DNA from: Sulfopaludibacter sp035606355
GTDB taxonomy: Bacteria; Acidobacteriota; Terriglobia; Bryobacterales; Bryobacteraceae
Assembly: GCA_035606355.1 (NCBI GenBank)
Contig: DATNFO010000007.1
Location: 74,852 to 138,851, forward strand
Direction of reading: 5' to 3'
Length of the DNA: 64,000 bases
How positions within the stretch are numbered: position 1 is the first letter of the stretch; each line of letters starts with the position of its first letter. Shown piece after piece: positions 54,035 to 62,168 of the stretch. Below the pieces are notes generated by a model that saw nothing but the letters and a program-made list of their open reading frames with translations, did not search any database and was not told the origin of the DNA. A program made the translations under genes and the position numbers.

Positions 54035-54905
54035 CCCGAGTCAGTGTCCGGAAGCGATCCACGCCAAATTTTTCACAGCAGAAGCTGCCCATGACGCTGC
54101 CGTAAATGACGGCCCGCCGCAGTTCCGCAATATCGATGTGCCCGTCGTTCGGCGATACGCCCTTGCCCGCGAGATAGCCGATGAAGCCCCCCGCGAAACA
54201 ATCGCCCGCTCCGGTGGGGTCGAAAACATCTTCCAGCAAATAGCCCGGCGCCATGAAGTGACAATCGCCGTGGAACAGGATCGCGCCATATTCGCCGCGC
54301 TTGATCACCAGCGTCTTCGGACCCATGTCCATCACCTTGGCCGCCGCGCGCCGCAGATTGTGCTCGCCCGAAAGCAGCCGCGCTTCGCTATCGTTGATCA
54401 GCAGAAAATCCCATTCCTTCAGCGTGGCGAGCAGTTGCGGGCGGAAATCGTTGATCCAGTAGTTCATGGTGTCGCCGCCGGTGAGCTTCACGTTGGTCAT
54501 CTGCCCACGCACGCTTTTCTGCAGCTCCGGCTGAATGTTTCCGAGCAGCAGATAGGGCTCGCTTCGATAGTTGCCCGGCAGCTTCGGATTGAAATCCGCG
54601 AAGACATTCAGGTCTGTGCGCAGAGTGGTCCGATCGTTCATGTCGGCCGAGTAGACGCCCGCCCAGAAGAACGTTTTTCCGCCCGCGACCCGCTCCAGTC
54701 CCGCGAGATCGATCTTGCGCGATGCGAGCAGGTCCACATCCTCCTGCGCGAAATCGTCGCCGACCACGCCGACCAGCTTCACGGGTCCGAAATAGCTCGC
54801 CGATAGCGATATGTAAGTGGCCGCGCCGCCCAGCATGCGGTCCACTTTTCCATGCGGCGTCTCGACGCCGTCATATGCGACAGAACCAACCACGACTAGT
54901 GACAT
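53985..54905 (-). CDS. PfkB-family sugar kinase
   Basis: The 306-residue kinase of the ribokinase/PfkB family starts SLVVVGSVAYDGVETPHGKV and carries the small-lid region MLGGAATYISLSAS and the anion-hole/catalytic motif DPTGAGDCFAGGFIGYLAGK. Such enzymes phosphorylate sugars or nucleosides. It is the first gene of a minus-strand run leading to a glycosyltransferase and a nucleotide-sugar dehydrogenase, so a sugar-activation role for a surface glycan is plausible. Confidence 0.88.
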   Translation of the reverse strand: MSLVVVGSVAYDGVETPHGKVDRMLGGAATYISLSASYFGPVKLVGVVGDDFAQEDVDLLASRKIDLAGLERVAGGKTFFWAGVYSADMNDRTTLRTDLNVFADFNPKLPGNYRSEPYLLLGNIQPELQKSVRGQMTNVKLTGGDTMNYWINDFRPQLLATLKEWDFLLINDSEARLLSGEHNLRRAAAKVMDMGPKTLVIKRGEYGAILFHGDCHFMAPGYLLEDVFDPTGAGDCFAGGFIGYLAGKGVSPNDGHIDIAELRRAVIYGSVMGSFCCEKFGVDRFRTLTRDEIEARYKEFQSCTQF

Positions 54906-55070
54906 GTAAGAGGAAATTATCGCACGACACTCGATCTCGTTGATTCCTCGATGACGGACAAGCGCTTACGGCTCCCGAAAACGCCCGTGTGAAGCGCTTT
55001 TTGTTCGTGAACTGTTCGTGGCTTTTTTGGGATTGCCGCCCTAAGACCTCTGATCTTCCGGTGGCAATGA

Positions 55071-55150
55071 AGGGGTGTGTCTAGCGTCGGCTGATCCCCG
55101 TCGCAACCCGCCGGTTACCCTTTGTCCGGCTGACACACCCCTCTTTTTTC
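55071..55150 (+). terminator. long stem-loop followed by T tract
   Basis: Arms AGGGGTGTGTC (55071-55081) and its complement (55132-55142) close a 50-base loop that has its own small stem (GCCGG/CCGGC). Six T residues follow at 55144-55149. This is terminator-like but the large loop also suggests a small structured RNA or attenuator in front of the replication gene at 55183. Confidence 0.45.
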
Positions 55151-55182
55151 GACAAGGGGAATGCTTGAAGGGGGCAAATGAA

Positions 55183-55977
55183 ATGGTGGAAGTATCGGCG
55201 GTCGATGGCCAGCCGACGCCTGGTGACGTCTTCAATCCATGGCGGCAGGTATGTGGTTTTTACGCTCCGGATGTGGTCGCACGCGATAGGAGCCTCACGG
55301 ATGGCCAGAAACGTCTGTATGAACGTCTCGTTCGATGGGCGGGGAAGAGGGGCTCTTGCTGGTATGGATTCGACACCATGGCGGATGCGCTTGGTAAGTC
55401 CGCGCGCCAGGTGAAACGTGATGTAGAGGTCCTGGAGCAGCGCGCGTTGATCTGCCGAACTAGACGCGGCAAACGGCTCTCGAACACGTACGAATTCCTC
55501 TGGCACACGATGTTTTCCGCAGCGTTGAGTGAAGTGACGCCGGCGTCACTTAAAGGGGAGTGCGATGAAGTGCCGCCGATGTCACTTCATGAAGATAGTG
55601 AAGTGACAGATTCAGCAATGGTGAAGTGCCATATTCGGCAGAGTGAAGTGACGCCGGCGTCACCCGAATTAGGTAATGAATCATGTAAGGGGAATTCCGT
55701 AAGAAACACACACAGACCCGTGCGCACGGCGTGCGCACGGGTTACAGACTCAAGGTTCGAAGAAGGTTTCGGGCTCTGGCCAAACCAGCAAAAGAAAGAG
55801 AAAGCTGAAGCCGCTTGGAACGCGCTGTTATCAACCGCGGCGCGTGAGCAGATGGCGATTGGCAAGATACACCGATTCCTTCGGACAAAGCCAGCGAATC
55901 CAGCGGATATGGAGAGTTGGCTCATCGAAAACGTCAAGGCTTGGCGGGATAGTCCCATTTGGAACTTGATGGCATGA
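55183..55977 (+). CDS. winged-helix phage replication protein
   Basis: The 264-residue protein starts at an ATG with GAAGGGGG upstream. Its N-terminal domain (about 20-110) is a winged helix: SLTDGQKRLYERLVRWAGKR, WYGFDTMADALGKSARQV, VEVLEQRALICRTRRGK. The middle (about 115-165) is a linker encoded by repeated DNA (SEVTPASL, SEVTDSA, SEVTPASPE). The C-terminal domain (about 190-264, FGLWPNQQKKEKAEAAWNAL) is typical of phage O-like or DnaD-like proteins. I infer an initiator that binds the repeats in its own gene, as lambda O does. It overlaps the next gene (ATGA). Confidence 0.7.
   Translation: MVEVSAVDGQPTPGDVFNPWRQVCGFYAPDVVARDRSLTDGQKRLYERLVRWAGKRGSCWYGFDTMADALGKSARQVKRDVEVLEQRALICRTRRGKRLSNTYEFLWHTMFSAALSEVTPASLKGECDEVPPMSLHEDSEVTDSAMVKCHIRQSEVTPASPELGNESCKGNSVRNTHRPVRTACARVTDSRFEEGFGLWPNQQKKEKAEAAWNALLSTAAREQMAIGKIHRFLRTKPANPADMESWLIENVKAWRDSPIWNLMA
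55527..55663. repeat. iteron-like array inside the replication gene
   Basis: Five direct copies of TGAAGTG(A/C)C begin at 55530, 55566, 55599, 55622 and 55644, with one inverted copy at 55581-55589. A 23-bp direct repeat is exact at 55527-55549 and 55641-55663, each containing the perfect palindrome GTGACGCCGGCGTCAC. The last three spacings are 33, 23 and 22 bp, near whole helical turns. Placement within an initiator gene matches the lambda origin layout. Confidence 0.75.
55717..55741. repeat. 25-bp near-perfect palindrome
   Basis: Twelve-base arms CCCGTGCGCACG and CGTGCGCACGGG flank a single G, all inside the replication gene. A related sequence occurs at 62372-62400, in front of the excisionase-like gene. 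The pair may be binding sites of one element-encoded regulator. Confidence 0.65.
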
Positions 55978-56285
55978 CAGAACTGCCGGCGGGTTGCTCG
56001 TGCTGTGAACTGCGGCCCGGGGTATTCGATCCATGGGTGATGACCGACAGAGGCGCCGCCCGGTGTAGTTGTGCCCGCGGACGGTTCCTCGCGGCCCTCG
56101 ATCAAGAACACGCGCCGGGAGCCCACAGGACGAATCCCAAACGGCAGAACGGCCATTTCGGCCAATCGAGCCTCGCCGATCAATCCTACAGTCGGAAAAC
56201 AGTCAAAAGGCGGATTGCTGGGGCCGCCCTCGATTACAAATGCCTCGGAGCTGGAGAAGGAGACAACGATGGAAGCGATGAATGA
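55974..56285 (+). CDS. small cysteine-rich protein
   Basis: The 103-residue frame begins with an ATGA overlap with the replication gene. Its N-terminal half has a zinc-site-like pattern, CSCCELRPGVFDP then RCSCARGRFLAALDQ. The C-terminal half is basic and unstructured-looking. I recognise no family. The end overlaps the cold-shock-like gene by 17 bases. Position after the initiator recalls accessory replication genes of phages, but no helicase-loader motif is seen. Confidence 0.5.
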   Translation: MTELPAGCSCCELRPGVFDPWVMTDRGAARCSCARGRFLAALDQEHAPGAHRTNPKRQNGHFGQSSLADQSYSRKTVKRRIAGAALDYKCLGAGEGDNDGSDE

Positions 56286-56508
56286 AATCCACCACGGACA
56301 CGTCCGTGACTTTTACGAGTGCGGCTATGGATTCCTCGTTTATGCGGATCCAGTAAACCGATCACCACGGTTCATTTTTGTGCATCACCGAGCCATTCTT
56401 GGCCAGGCAGGCTATCGCACTCTGCCCGTGGGAGGCCAGGTGGAGTTCGAAATTACTGAGGATCGTTTCGGCCGCCACGCCGCAAACGTGCGCCTGATTT
56501 CTGAATGA
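56269..56508 (+). CDS. cold-shock-domain-like protein
   Basis: The 79-residue protein resembles a cold-shock OB fold: GHVRDFYECGYGFLVYAD corresponds to the RNP1 region (GFGFI type), RFIFVHHRAIL to the RNP2 region (FVH), and GGQVEFEITEDRFGRHAANV to the C-terminal strands. It would bind single-stranded nucleic acid. The start at 56269 has GGAGAAGGAG upstream. It shares spacing and strand with the genes around it, so it is part of the phage-like operon. Confidence 0.75.
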   Translation: MEAMNEIHHGHVRDFYECGYGFLVYADPVNRSPRFIFVHHRAILGQAGYRTLPVGGQVEFEITEDRFGRHAANVRLISE

Positions 56509-56521
56509 AAAGGAGAAGGTT

Positions 56522-56824
56522 ATGCTTGAAGGTTATGTATTGAGCGCAGGCGCCAACGGACTCGTGATTAGGCCGACCAAAGGCCCCGACGAGACCTTGG
56601 CCAGACACTGGGATTTGAGCCCAATAATGGCAGATGTTGACCAAGGAGTCAGCGATTTCAAAGGCTCGTGGATATTGCCTGACGGTAGCGTTCTTTATGT
56701 CGGCTCCGTCGTTTCTTATCGAGTTGTCACAAGTCCCCTAGGCAACTTTCCAGCAGCCACCGACATCAAGCTAAAGGACCGTGTCGAGATATCGGTACCT
56801 TTCCAACTGCCACCGACATTGTAG
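56522..56824 (+). CDS. hypothetical small protein
   Basis: The 100-residue protein (MLEGYVLSAGANGLVIRP start) has alternating hydrophobic residues suggesting a beta barrel, and ends in a Pro/Leu tail. It follows the cold-shock-like gene by 13 bases and has AGGAGAAGG before its ATG. A second divergent OB-fold is possible but I cannot show it. Confidence 0.6.
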   Translation: MLEGYVLSAGANGLVIRPTKGPDETLARHWDLSPIMADVDQGVSDFKGSWILPDGSVLYVGSVVSYRVVTSPLGNFPAATDIKLKDRVEISVPFQLPPTL

Positions 56825-56825
56825 C

Positions 56826-56864
56826 CACCGAGCCGCCGGTGGTAATGGTACCCGAGGCTCGGTG
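56826..56864. terminator. terminator-like hairpin
   Basis: Nine-base arms CACCGAGCC (56826-56834) and GGCTCGGTG (56856-56864) lie two bases after the stop of the preceding gene. No T run follows. It may separate the early genes from the fibre-like gene at 56973. Confidence 0.45.
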
Positions 56865-56972
56865 CTTAGGGCGTTAGAGGCAGTCTGCGGCGCTGAAGGC
56901 ACTCGAAATCCGTGAAGCAGCGCGCGGCGGCACGTCACAAGGAGTTCGACCTTGCAGTTCGAAGGATAAAAA

Positions 56973-58370
56973 GTGAGCACGGTTATTTGCTTGAAAGAAA
57001 CGGATCGCGTCATTATAGCGACGGACTCCAGGTTTATGAGCGCGGATCACAGCGCTATAGCGAGCGATTCCGAGCAGAAAGTCTTTGAGATTGCGCCTGG
57101 TGCGCTACTCGCAACTAGCGGCTGGAAACCGGTTTCAGACTTCCAGGAAGCCAGAGCGCGCGAGTTCGCACGCGCATTCAACACAACCGATGTCCGCCTG
57201 ATCGCCAAGGCATTGGAAGAAGAAACCGCACGCGCTATCGAGGTATTGTGCGGAGTCCTGCTGTCGCTTCCATCGCTTCATGATAAGGTCATTCGCGCCC
57301 TGGCCGGCGAGTTGATGATGCACAGCTGCGCATTGGCGGGGCGCACTGCGGATGGAAGCCTGGGATACGTAACGCAGGCTTACAAGTTTAAGGAAGGGCG
57401 TGCGGTGTGCGAGTACGGTGAGTACTTCGGATCGCAGCGGCAGATTTTTGTTAGCTCTGGCGAACCCGCTCAGGCGCTCGCGAACGATCCGACTATATGG
57501 ACCGGAGAGCCAGTGTGGGTTGTGCGGCATTTCCTTTCGACGCTCAAGCGGGTATGTCCGACCATCGGCGGCCCGGACCAAATTGCAGTGATCGACCGCT
57601 GCGGGACCCGCTGGATAACTACGCCGCAGGCGAAAAGCTCCGCGCTCGAAGCTCTCACGAGCGCCACTGCGTTCTTTGGGGGAACGGCGACGTTTGCCGC
57701 CAGCGTATCTGGCCCATACGTGCAGGTTGGGTCGGCCGGCTTGGTGTTGGCCGATAACTTCTCCTCACCGAATTCTACGGTCACCGTTAACAGTTCGGGA
57801 GTTTCCATTTCGAAACCGTCCGGACCAAGCCTTCAACTCACCTCCTTAGGAGTCGCGATTAGGCAGGGTTCATTATCCGGCGTCAATGAGGTTGACATTA
57901 CGGCTTCGGGAGTTTCGATTTATGGTCCATCGGGCAGCGTTTCCCAAGTGGCCATCCAGTCGAGCGGCATTAGCATCCTGGGCGGTGGCCGGTCTGTCGT
58001 TTTGGACAGCTCCGGAGCCACTATCTACAGCGTTGCCGGATCAACCAGCGATCCCTACGTGAGTGTCTCGCCTTCCCTCGTGACGATTGGCGGTCTTTCC
58101 GCTTCCGGCGTTCATTACAGCGTCAATGCTGGCGCTGGCTTCGTATCCGTCACCAGCCCGACGTACCCTAGTGCCCTTGCGCAGATAATCGTGAACGCAT
58201 CCGGCGTCGCGCAATTAGATTTGACAACACAGAGCGGCAACTCCATCATTGTCTCAACGACGCTTTCAGGATCTGCAAGCGCGGGTGGTGCAGCATTGCC
58301 CGTTAGCCCGGTCGGCTTTTGGGGTTTAACTATCAACGGCACACTTTACAAGATCCCTTATTACGCGTAG
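56973..58370 (+). CDS. proteasome-like Ntn-hydrolase domain fused to fibre-like beta repeats
   Basis: The 465-residue protein starts at a GTG (GAAGGAT upstream). Residues 2-220 resemble a proteasome beta/HslV Ntn-hydrolase: STVICLKETDRVIIATDSR, then EQKVFEIAPGALLATSGW. After Met removal Ser would be residue 1, with Asp17 as in proteasome beta subunits and a Lys at 35 close to the catalytic Lys33. Residues about 235-465 are repetitive beta strands (VNSSGVSISKPSG, ITASGVSIYGPSG, IQSSGISILGGG), ending GLTINGTLYKIPYYA, like phage tail fibres. The fusion is unusual. Activity is not established. Confidence 0.72.
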   Translation: MSTVICLKETDRVIIATDSRFMSADHSAIASDSEQKVFEIAPGALLATSGWKPVSDFQEARAREFARAFNTTDVRLIAKALEEETARAIEVLCGVLLSLPSLHDKVIRALAGELMMHSCALAGRTADGSLGYVTQAYKFKEGRAVCEYGEYFGSQRQIFVSSGEPAQALANDPTIWTGEPVWVVRHFLSTLKRVCPTIGGPDQIAVIDRCGTRWITTPQAKSSALEALTSATAFFGGTATFAASVSGPYVQVGSAGLVLADNFSSPNSTVTVNSSGVSISKPSGPSLQLTSLGVAIRQGSLSGVNEVDITASGVSIYGPSGSVSQVAIQSSGISILGGGRSVVLDSSGATIYSVAGSTSDPYVSVSPSLVTIGGLSASGVHYSVNAGAGFVSVTSPTYPSALAQIIVNASGVAQLDLTTQSGNSIIVSTTLSGSASAGGAALPVSPVGFWGLTINGTLYKIPYYA

Positions 58371-58477
58371 CCCGACGCCCCGGTGGCCCCCCTGTCAAGA
58401 CTTTTTTTTCGGCAGGGCGCGTCCAGGGCGATGTAGGGTCGCGCCGCACGCAGGATAGTCTGAACGAAGGATAGATC

Positions 58478-58759
58478 ATGCCAACACCAGACGAAATCAA
58501 AACAAGTTTGGCGGCGAGAGCGGAAGCGGACCGTCGTCTCACGTTTTTGCGATCAACTTCTTTGGATGATCAGTGGGGACTTCTCAATCACGCATTCGAA
58601 GTTTTGCCCGACGGCCACGCCTTGAAGCAGCGGATAGCATCCTTTTGGGCCAGACTTGCCGAGGCGGCGAGCATCGGCACTATCGACGATCAGGAGAAAT
58701 TGTTTTTGGGAGAGGAATTTACCTTAATTGCTCTCGAAGCCCGGAAGTCGATTCACTGA
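58478..58759 (+). CDS. hypothetical protein
   Basis: The 93-residue protein (MPTPDEIKTSLAARAEADRR start) is helical and charged, with GAAGGAT upstream of its ATG. I recognise no family. It lies between the fibre-like gene and the terminase genes and could be a chaperone or packaging accessory, but nothing in the sequence shows this. The stretch 58760-59016 has no other supported gene. Confidence 0.6.
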   Translation: MPTPDEIKTSLAARAEADRRLTFLRSTSLDDQWGLLNHAFEVLPDGHALKQRIASFWARLAEAASIGTIDDQEKLFLGEEFTLIALEARKSIH

Positions 58760-59016
58760 CGCCCAAGTGCACGGAATCGACGTGTACAGCGCTCTGGCTA
58801 AGACAGGTTCCAATAATAAGGGATTATGTTAACTCGAAATGGGCCTAACCCCTTTGGAATCGCGCTGCGAAAATACGCGAAAGCCAAACCACAACCTGTA
58901 GTGGTTCGGAGCCACCAAAACGCCATGATTTCAAGATGTCCAGGTCTTGAATGCCACCGCTCAAGGTGTCACGCGGCGCGTGCCATGAGGGATCCCTTCG
59001 GGGGAGTCGAACTAAC

Positions 59017-59610
59017 ATGCGATCGAAACGCAAGAACGGGCCAGAAATCCGACAGGAGCCCCTCGCGAATGCCGATAGTGAAATCGTACCACCGCAGTCG
59101 AACGGGGCGGTACCGGCCGCCACAAACGAGCGTGCCGAGGCATCTTCCGCGGCACGCGACCCAGCGTCGACGCTTCGCGGCCCTGGTGGGCGGTTCCTGC
59201 CCGGGAACCCGATCGGTTCCCACGTGCGTTGGCGCCGCGGTGTCAGCGGCAATCCCATAGGCGCGCCACGGGCGCGCAGAGCATTCGAGGAGCGTTTCTA
59301 CGAGGCCCTGGCGGCCAAGTGCTCACCGGAGGATGCGGCGGAGCTGCTTGTCCAAGCCGCAAAGAAGGGCGCACCGTGGGCCATTCAGACACTCTTGCAG
59401 CGAATTGCACCGCAGGATGCGAGCCTTCACTTGATACACGAACGGGGAGAGGATCACAATGCAACCGGAATCGACCTTAACCGGCTTACAGACGCACAAA
59501 TCGAGCAACTCGCCAGCATCCTTGAGTCTGCAGGGCTTGAACCTGGAGCAGTTAAGGCAGGAGCGGGCCCGCCGCCGACTGTTGAGCTTCATCGAGCAGA
59601 CGAAGCCTGA
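59017..59610 (+). CDS. DUF5681-like protein, small-terminase candidate
   Basis: The 197-residue protein has a basic N-terminus and a central GRFLPGNPIGS ... RGVSGNPIGAPRARRAFEE region, the Gly-Asn-Pro motif of DUF5681 proteins usually found just before terminase genes. A helical segment follows (AAELLVQAAKKGAPWAIQTL). The C-terminal DLNRLTDAQIEQLASIL is also seen in such proteins. I chose the ATG at 59017 after GGGGGAG; the frame extends to 58951. It overlaps the terminase gene by 152 bases. Confidence 0.7.
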   Translation: MRSKRKNGPEIRQEPLANADSEIVPPQSNGAVPAATNERAEASSAARDPASTLRGPGGRFLPGNPIGSHVRWRRGVSGNPIGAPRARRAFEERFYEALAAKCSPEDAAELLVQAAKKGAPWAIQTLLQRIAPQDASLHLIHERGEDHNATGIDLNRLTDAQIEQLASILESAGLEPGAVKAGAGPPPTVELHRADEA

Positions 59611-61225
59611 TTATGTCGCTGACCCGTTCCACGAGGAGCTCTGTCGCATCGTTGAGCGATTCCACGCAGACGTGGTTGCCCGTCGGCGGCCGCGCGTGAT
59701 CATCGTGGCGCCGCCACAGCACGGCAAGTCGGAGATCGTGAGCCGAAAGTATCCCGCGTGGGCACTGGGCAGGAATCCGAACCTGCGTATTATCGCCGGC
59801 AGCTATTCGTCAGCGTGGGCTGACACGCTCAGCACGGACGTGCAGCGGACGATGGATTCCGAGGTGTACAACGGGCTCTTCCCTGAGACCCGCATCGCGG
59901 GCCAGTTCGCCCAAAAGACGGAGGCGCGGCGCACCGCCGATTACTTCGAGGTCGCTGACCGGAAGGGATTCTACCGTTCCGCCGGACGCGGCGTGGGCGT
60001 CACCGGACGGTCCGCGGATATCCTACTGATCGATGATCCGAATCGCTCGGCCGAAGATGCTATGAGCGAGACCATCCGCGAATCGACCTGGCAGTGGTGG
60101 CTTCAAGATCTGTATTCGCGCTTGCAGCAGGGCGCCGGCGTTCTGCTTATGTCAACAAGGTGGCACACTGACGATCTGATCGGCCGCTTGATCGAAGCCG
60201 CGGAGCGGGGTGGAGACTCGTGGGACGTGCATGTGTTTCCTGCCTTGAGCGAGTCGGGAGAGGCACTGGCGCCGTCGCGCTACGATCGCACGGAGCTCGA
60301 GAAGATCCAGGCGACACAGCCGGCCGCGGTGTGGAACGCGTTGTACCAGGGCAGTCCAGTCGCCCTCAAAGGCAACATCCTAGAGGTCGATCGATGGCGT
60401 TATTACGGCGCGCCGGGGCAGCCGGAGTTTCCAGCGATAGCAGAATTCGACTTGATCCTGATCTCGTGCGACGCGAGTTTCAAGGACGCGGCGGGCTCAG
60501 ACTTCTGCGCCCTTCAGACGTGGGGCATCAAGGGCGCGCAGCGGTGGCTTTTCGCCGACGGATACGTTCTCGCGAGGCTGGACTATCCGCGGTTCAAGCA
60601 GGCGGTGCGCGACGCGAAGCGCCGGCATCCGTACGCGAGTAGGATACTGATAGAGGCGGCCGCAAACGGAGAAGCCTGCATTGCGGAACTCAAAGGCGAG
60701 ATTTCCGGGATTACCGCGGTAAAGCCCGAGGGAGGAAAAATAAGTCGCGCCTGGGCGGCATCAGGGGATCAGAGCTCGGGTTTCTGTTTCCTGCCTGATC
60801 GGAGCATCGCGCCATGGGTCTCCGGGTTTGTGAACCGGTGCGCGCTCTTTCCCGCGAACATCGCCAAGGCCGGCAGCGATGATGATATTGACGCGTTCAC
60901 GCAGGCCATCAACTGGGCGCGGGTGCACGCGCCCCGGTGGGGATTGGTGGAATTCCTTAAAGCGGAGACGGAGGCGCAATCGGCGCGCATGCAGGCCACT
61001 GCGGCCCGGTTATCGCACCCAGGGAACGCGCACCCCGAGAACGCGAACGCTGCGTCACTGGTGGCTGAACGTCGCGGCTGTCCTGAATGTGCGGCCGCAT
61101 GCATCGCCCCTGTTGCCAGCGGCGGGTATCGCTGTGGGAATTGCGGCCACCAGTTCGGGCAGGCCGAACCGCGCGGAGTGCGCGGCGGCAGCGTAAACCG
61201 TAGATCTGTTTTTCAGTTCAGGTGA
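59459..61225 (+). CDS. phage terminase large subunit with C-terminal zinc ribbon
   Basis: The 588-residue protein has a packaging ATPase domain with Walker A APPQHGKS (residues about 84-91), a Walker B-like ILLIDD at 188-193, and LLMSTRWHTDDLIGRL. The nuclease domain shows ISCDASFKD (Asp338) and later DDIDAFTQAI. The end has CPEC and CGNC (about 547-570), a zinc ribbon. It would cut and pump DNA into the capsid. The ATG at 59459 overlaps the upstream gene by 152 bases; a TTG at 59537 would shorten this to 74 bases. Confidence 0.88.
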   Translation: MQPESTLTGLQTHKSSNSPASLSLQGLNLEQLRQERARRRLLSFIEQTKPDYVADPFHEELCRIVERFHADVVARRRPRVIIVAPPQHGKSEIVSRKYPAWALGRNPNLRIIAGSYSSAWADTLSTDVQRTMDSEVYNGLFPETRIAGQFAQKTEARRTADYFEVADRKGFYRSAGRGVGVTGRSADILLIDDPNRSAEDAMSETIRESTWQWWLQDLYSRLQQGAGVLLMSTRWHTDDLIGRLIEAAERGGDSWDVHVFPALSESGEALAPSRYDRTELEKIQATQPAAVWNALYQGSPVALKGNILEVDRWRYYGAPGQPEFPAIAEFDLILISCDASFKDAAGSDFCALQTWGIKGAQRWLFADGYVLARLDYPRFKQAVRDAKRRHPYASRILIEAAANGEACIAELKGEISGITAVKPEGGKISRAWAASGDQSSGFCFLPDRSIAPWVSGFVNRCALFPANIAKAGSDDDIDAFTQAINWARVHAPRWGLVEFLKAETEAQSARMQATAARLSHPGNAHPENANAASLVAERRGCPECAAACIAPVASGGYRCGNCGHQFGQAEPRGVRGGSVNRRSVFQFR

Positions 61226-61338
61226 GGCTGGCAGGGGTCCACCGGCCCCATTGCGCGCGCTGTTCTGGTGGGCATGACAATGCTTTGAACTGCGGCGCTG
61301 ATTTGCGGGGTTGCAGTTGACCGGAACCCCGCCATGGT

Positions 61339-61875
61339 TCACATTGGCTTGGGTTCAAGCGCCAGATGGAAGGCGTCGGCCAGCGGTAGTTCGCCTTCGG
61401 ATGCCTCGCGGCCGGAACTGAACGTATCCCAGTCCGTCAGAACATCCCTCAGCACCCGATGCTCTTCCGGGCGCCCTCCAACCATGAACGCCTCGAAGCG
61501 GTAGCGCAGCTCTTCCATAACTGCAGCCCTTATCCTGGCCGTCGCGGTGTCGCGCTCCGCGCGCACTTTGCCCGACCGCCGGCGCCGCCGGCTTGCGCGC
61601 CAAACCTTCGTCATCTCCCGCTCAAGGTGCTGCGCCTCCGGCTGTTCGTTTTCAGCGATCGCACGCGCCACCGCGGCTGAGCCTTGGACTCCGTGGACGT
61701 GTCTCGCCCAACGCCACGTCTTGTGGCGCGCCGCCGCGGCCACTAACATCCGAGCGCCTGGTCCGTCTTCCCCGCACGCGAGCAGGTCAGCAACCTCGTC
61801 GGCAATAAGTTGCTGGACAGGTGTAAGGTCCGTACCCGGGTTAGCCGACCGACGATCCGCTTTCTTAGTTTTCAT
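61339..61875 (-). CDS. hypothetical basic helical protein
   Basis: The 178-residue protein is helical and has an Arg-rich stretch (KVWRASRRRRRSGKVRAERD, about 88-107), suggesting nucleic-acid binding. Other parts include ADEVADLLACGEDGPGARML and EELRYRFEAFMVGGRPEEHR. I recognise no family. It is coupled by ATGA to the sigma-like gene upstream and runs opposite to the flanking phage genes. Confidence 0.55.
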   Translation of the reverse strand: MKTKKADRRSANPGTDLTPVQQLIADEVADLLACGEDGPGARMLVAAAARHKTWRWARHVHGVQGSAAVARAIAENEQPEAQHLEREMTKVWRASRRRRRSGKVRAERDTATARIRAAVMEELRYRFEAFMVGGRPEEHRVLRDVLTDWDTFSSGREASEGELPLADAFHLALEPKPM

Positions 61876-62090
61876 ATAGCAATCGCCCCCACGGTCGAAT
61901 ACAAATCGAACTTAGCCCGAGACTTCAGTAGCCGGAAGTGTGCGGGGTGCAGACTCATGGCCTGACAGACCTCGCCGCCCGGCTGGTTGAGGATGAACGC
62001 GCGGATGAGAATTTCTCTGTCGCGCCGGCGGAGTACCGCCAGCGCTGAAAAAGCGACGATGCGTCGCAGTGTTTGCGTGGTGCGTTTCAT
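61872..62090 (-). CDS. sigma-70 region 4-like small protein
   Basis: The 72-residue protein resembles the helix-turn-helix of sigma factor region 4: LRRRDREILIRAFILNQPGG, EVCQAMSLHPAHFRLLKSRA. It lacks a region 2, so it may be a phage regulator that alters host RNA polymerase or a simple DNA-binding protein. Its start is about 80 bp from the phased repeat array at 62169-62284. Confidence 0.55.
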   Translation of the reverse strand: MKRTTQTLRRIVAFSALAVLRRRDREILIRAFILNQPGGEVCQAMSLHPAHFRLLKSRAKFDLYSTVGAIAI

Positions 62091-62168
62091 GCTCTGGATT
62101 ATGCGACTGTTCAGTCGTGCAAAGCAAGCGGTAATTTTCGTTAAGATGCTGAATCAAAAGTACTTATT

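Noticed and set aside
54906..55070. Attachment site or tRNA at the left edge of the prophage
   Set aside because: No tRNA-like cloverleaf or direct repeat was found; the right end is outside the window so an att repeat cannot be compared.
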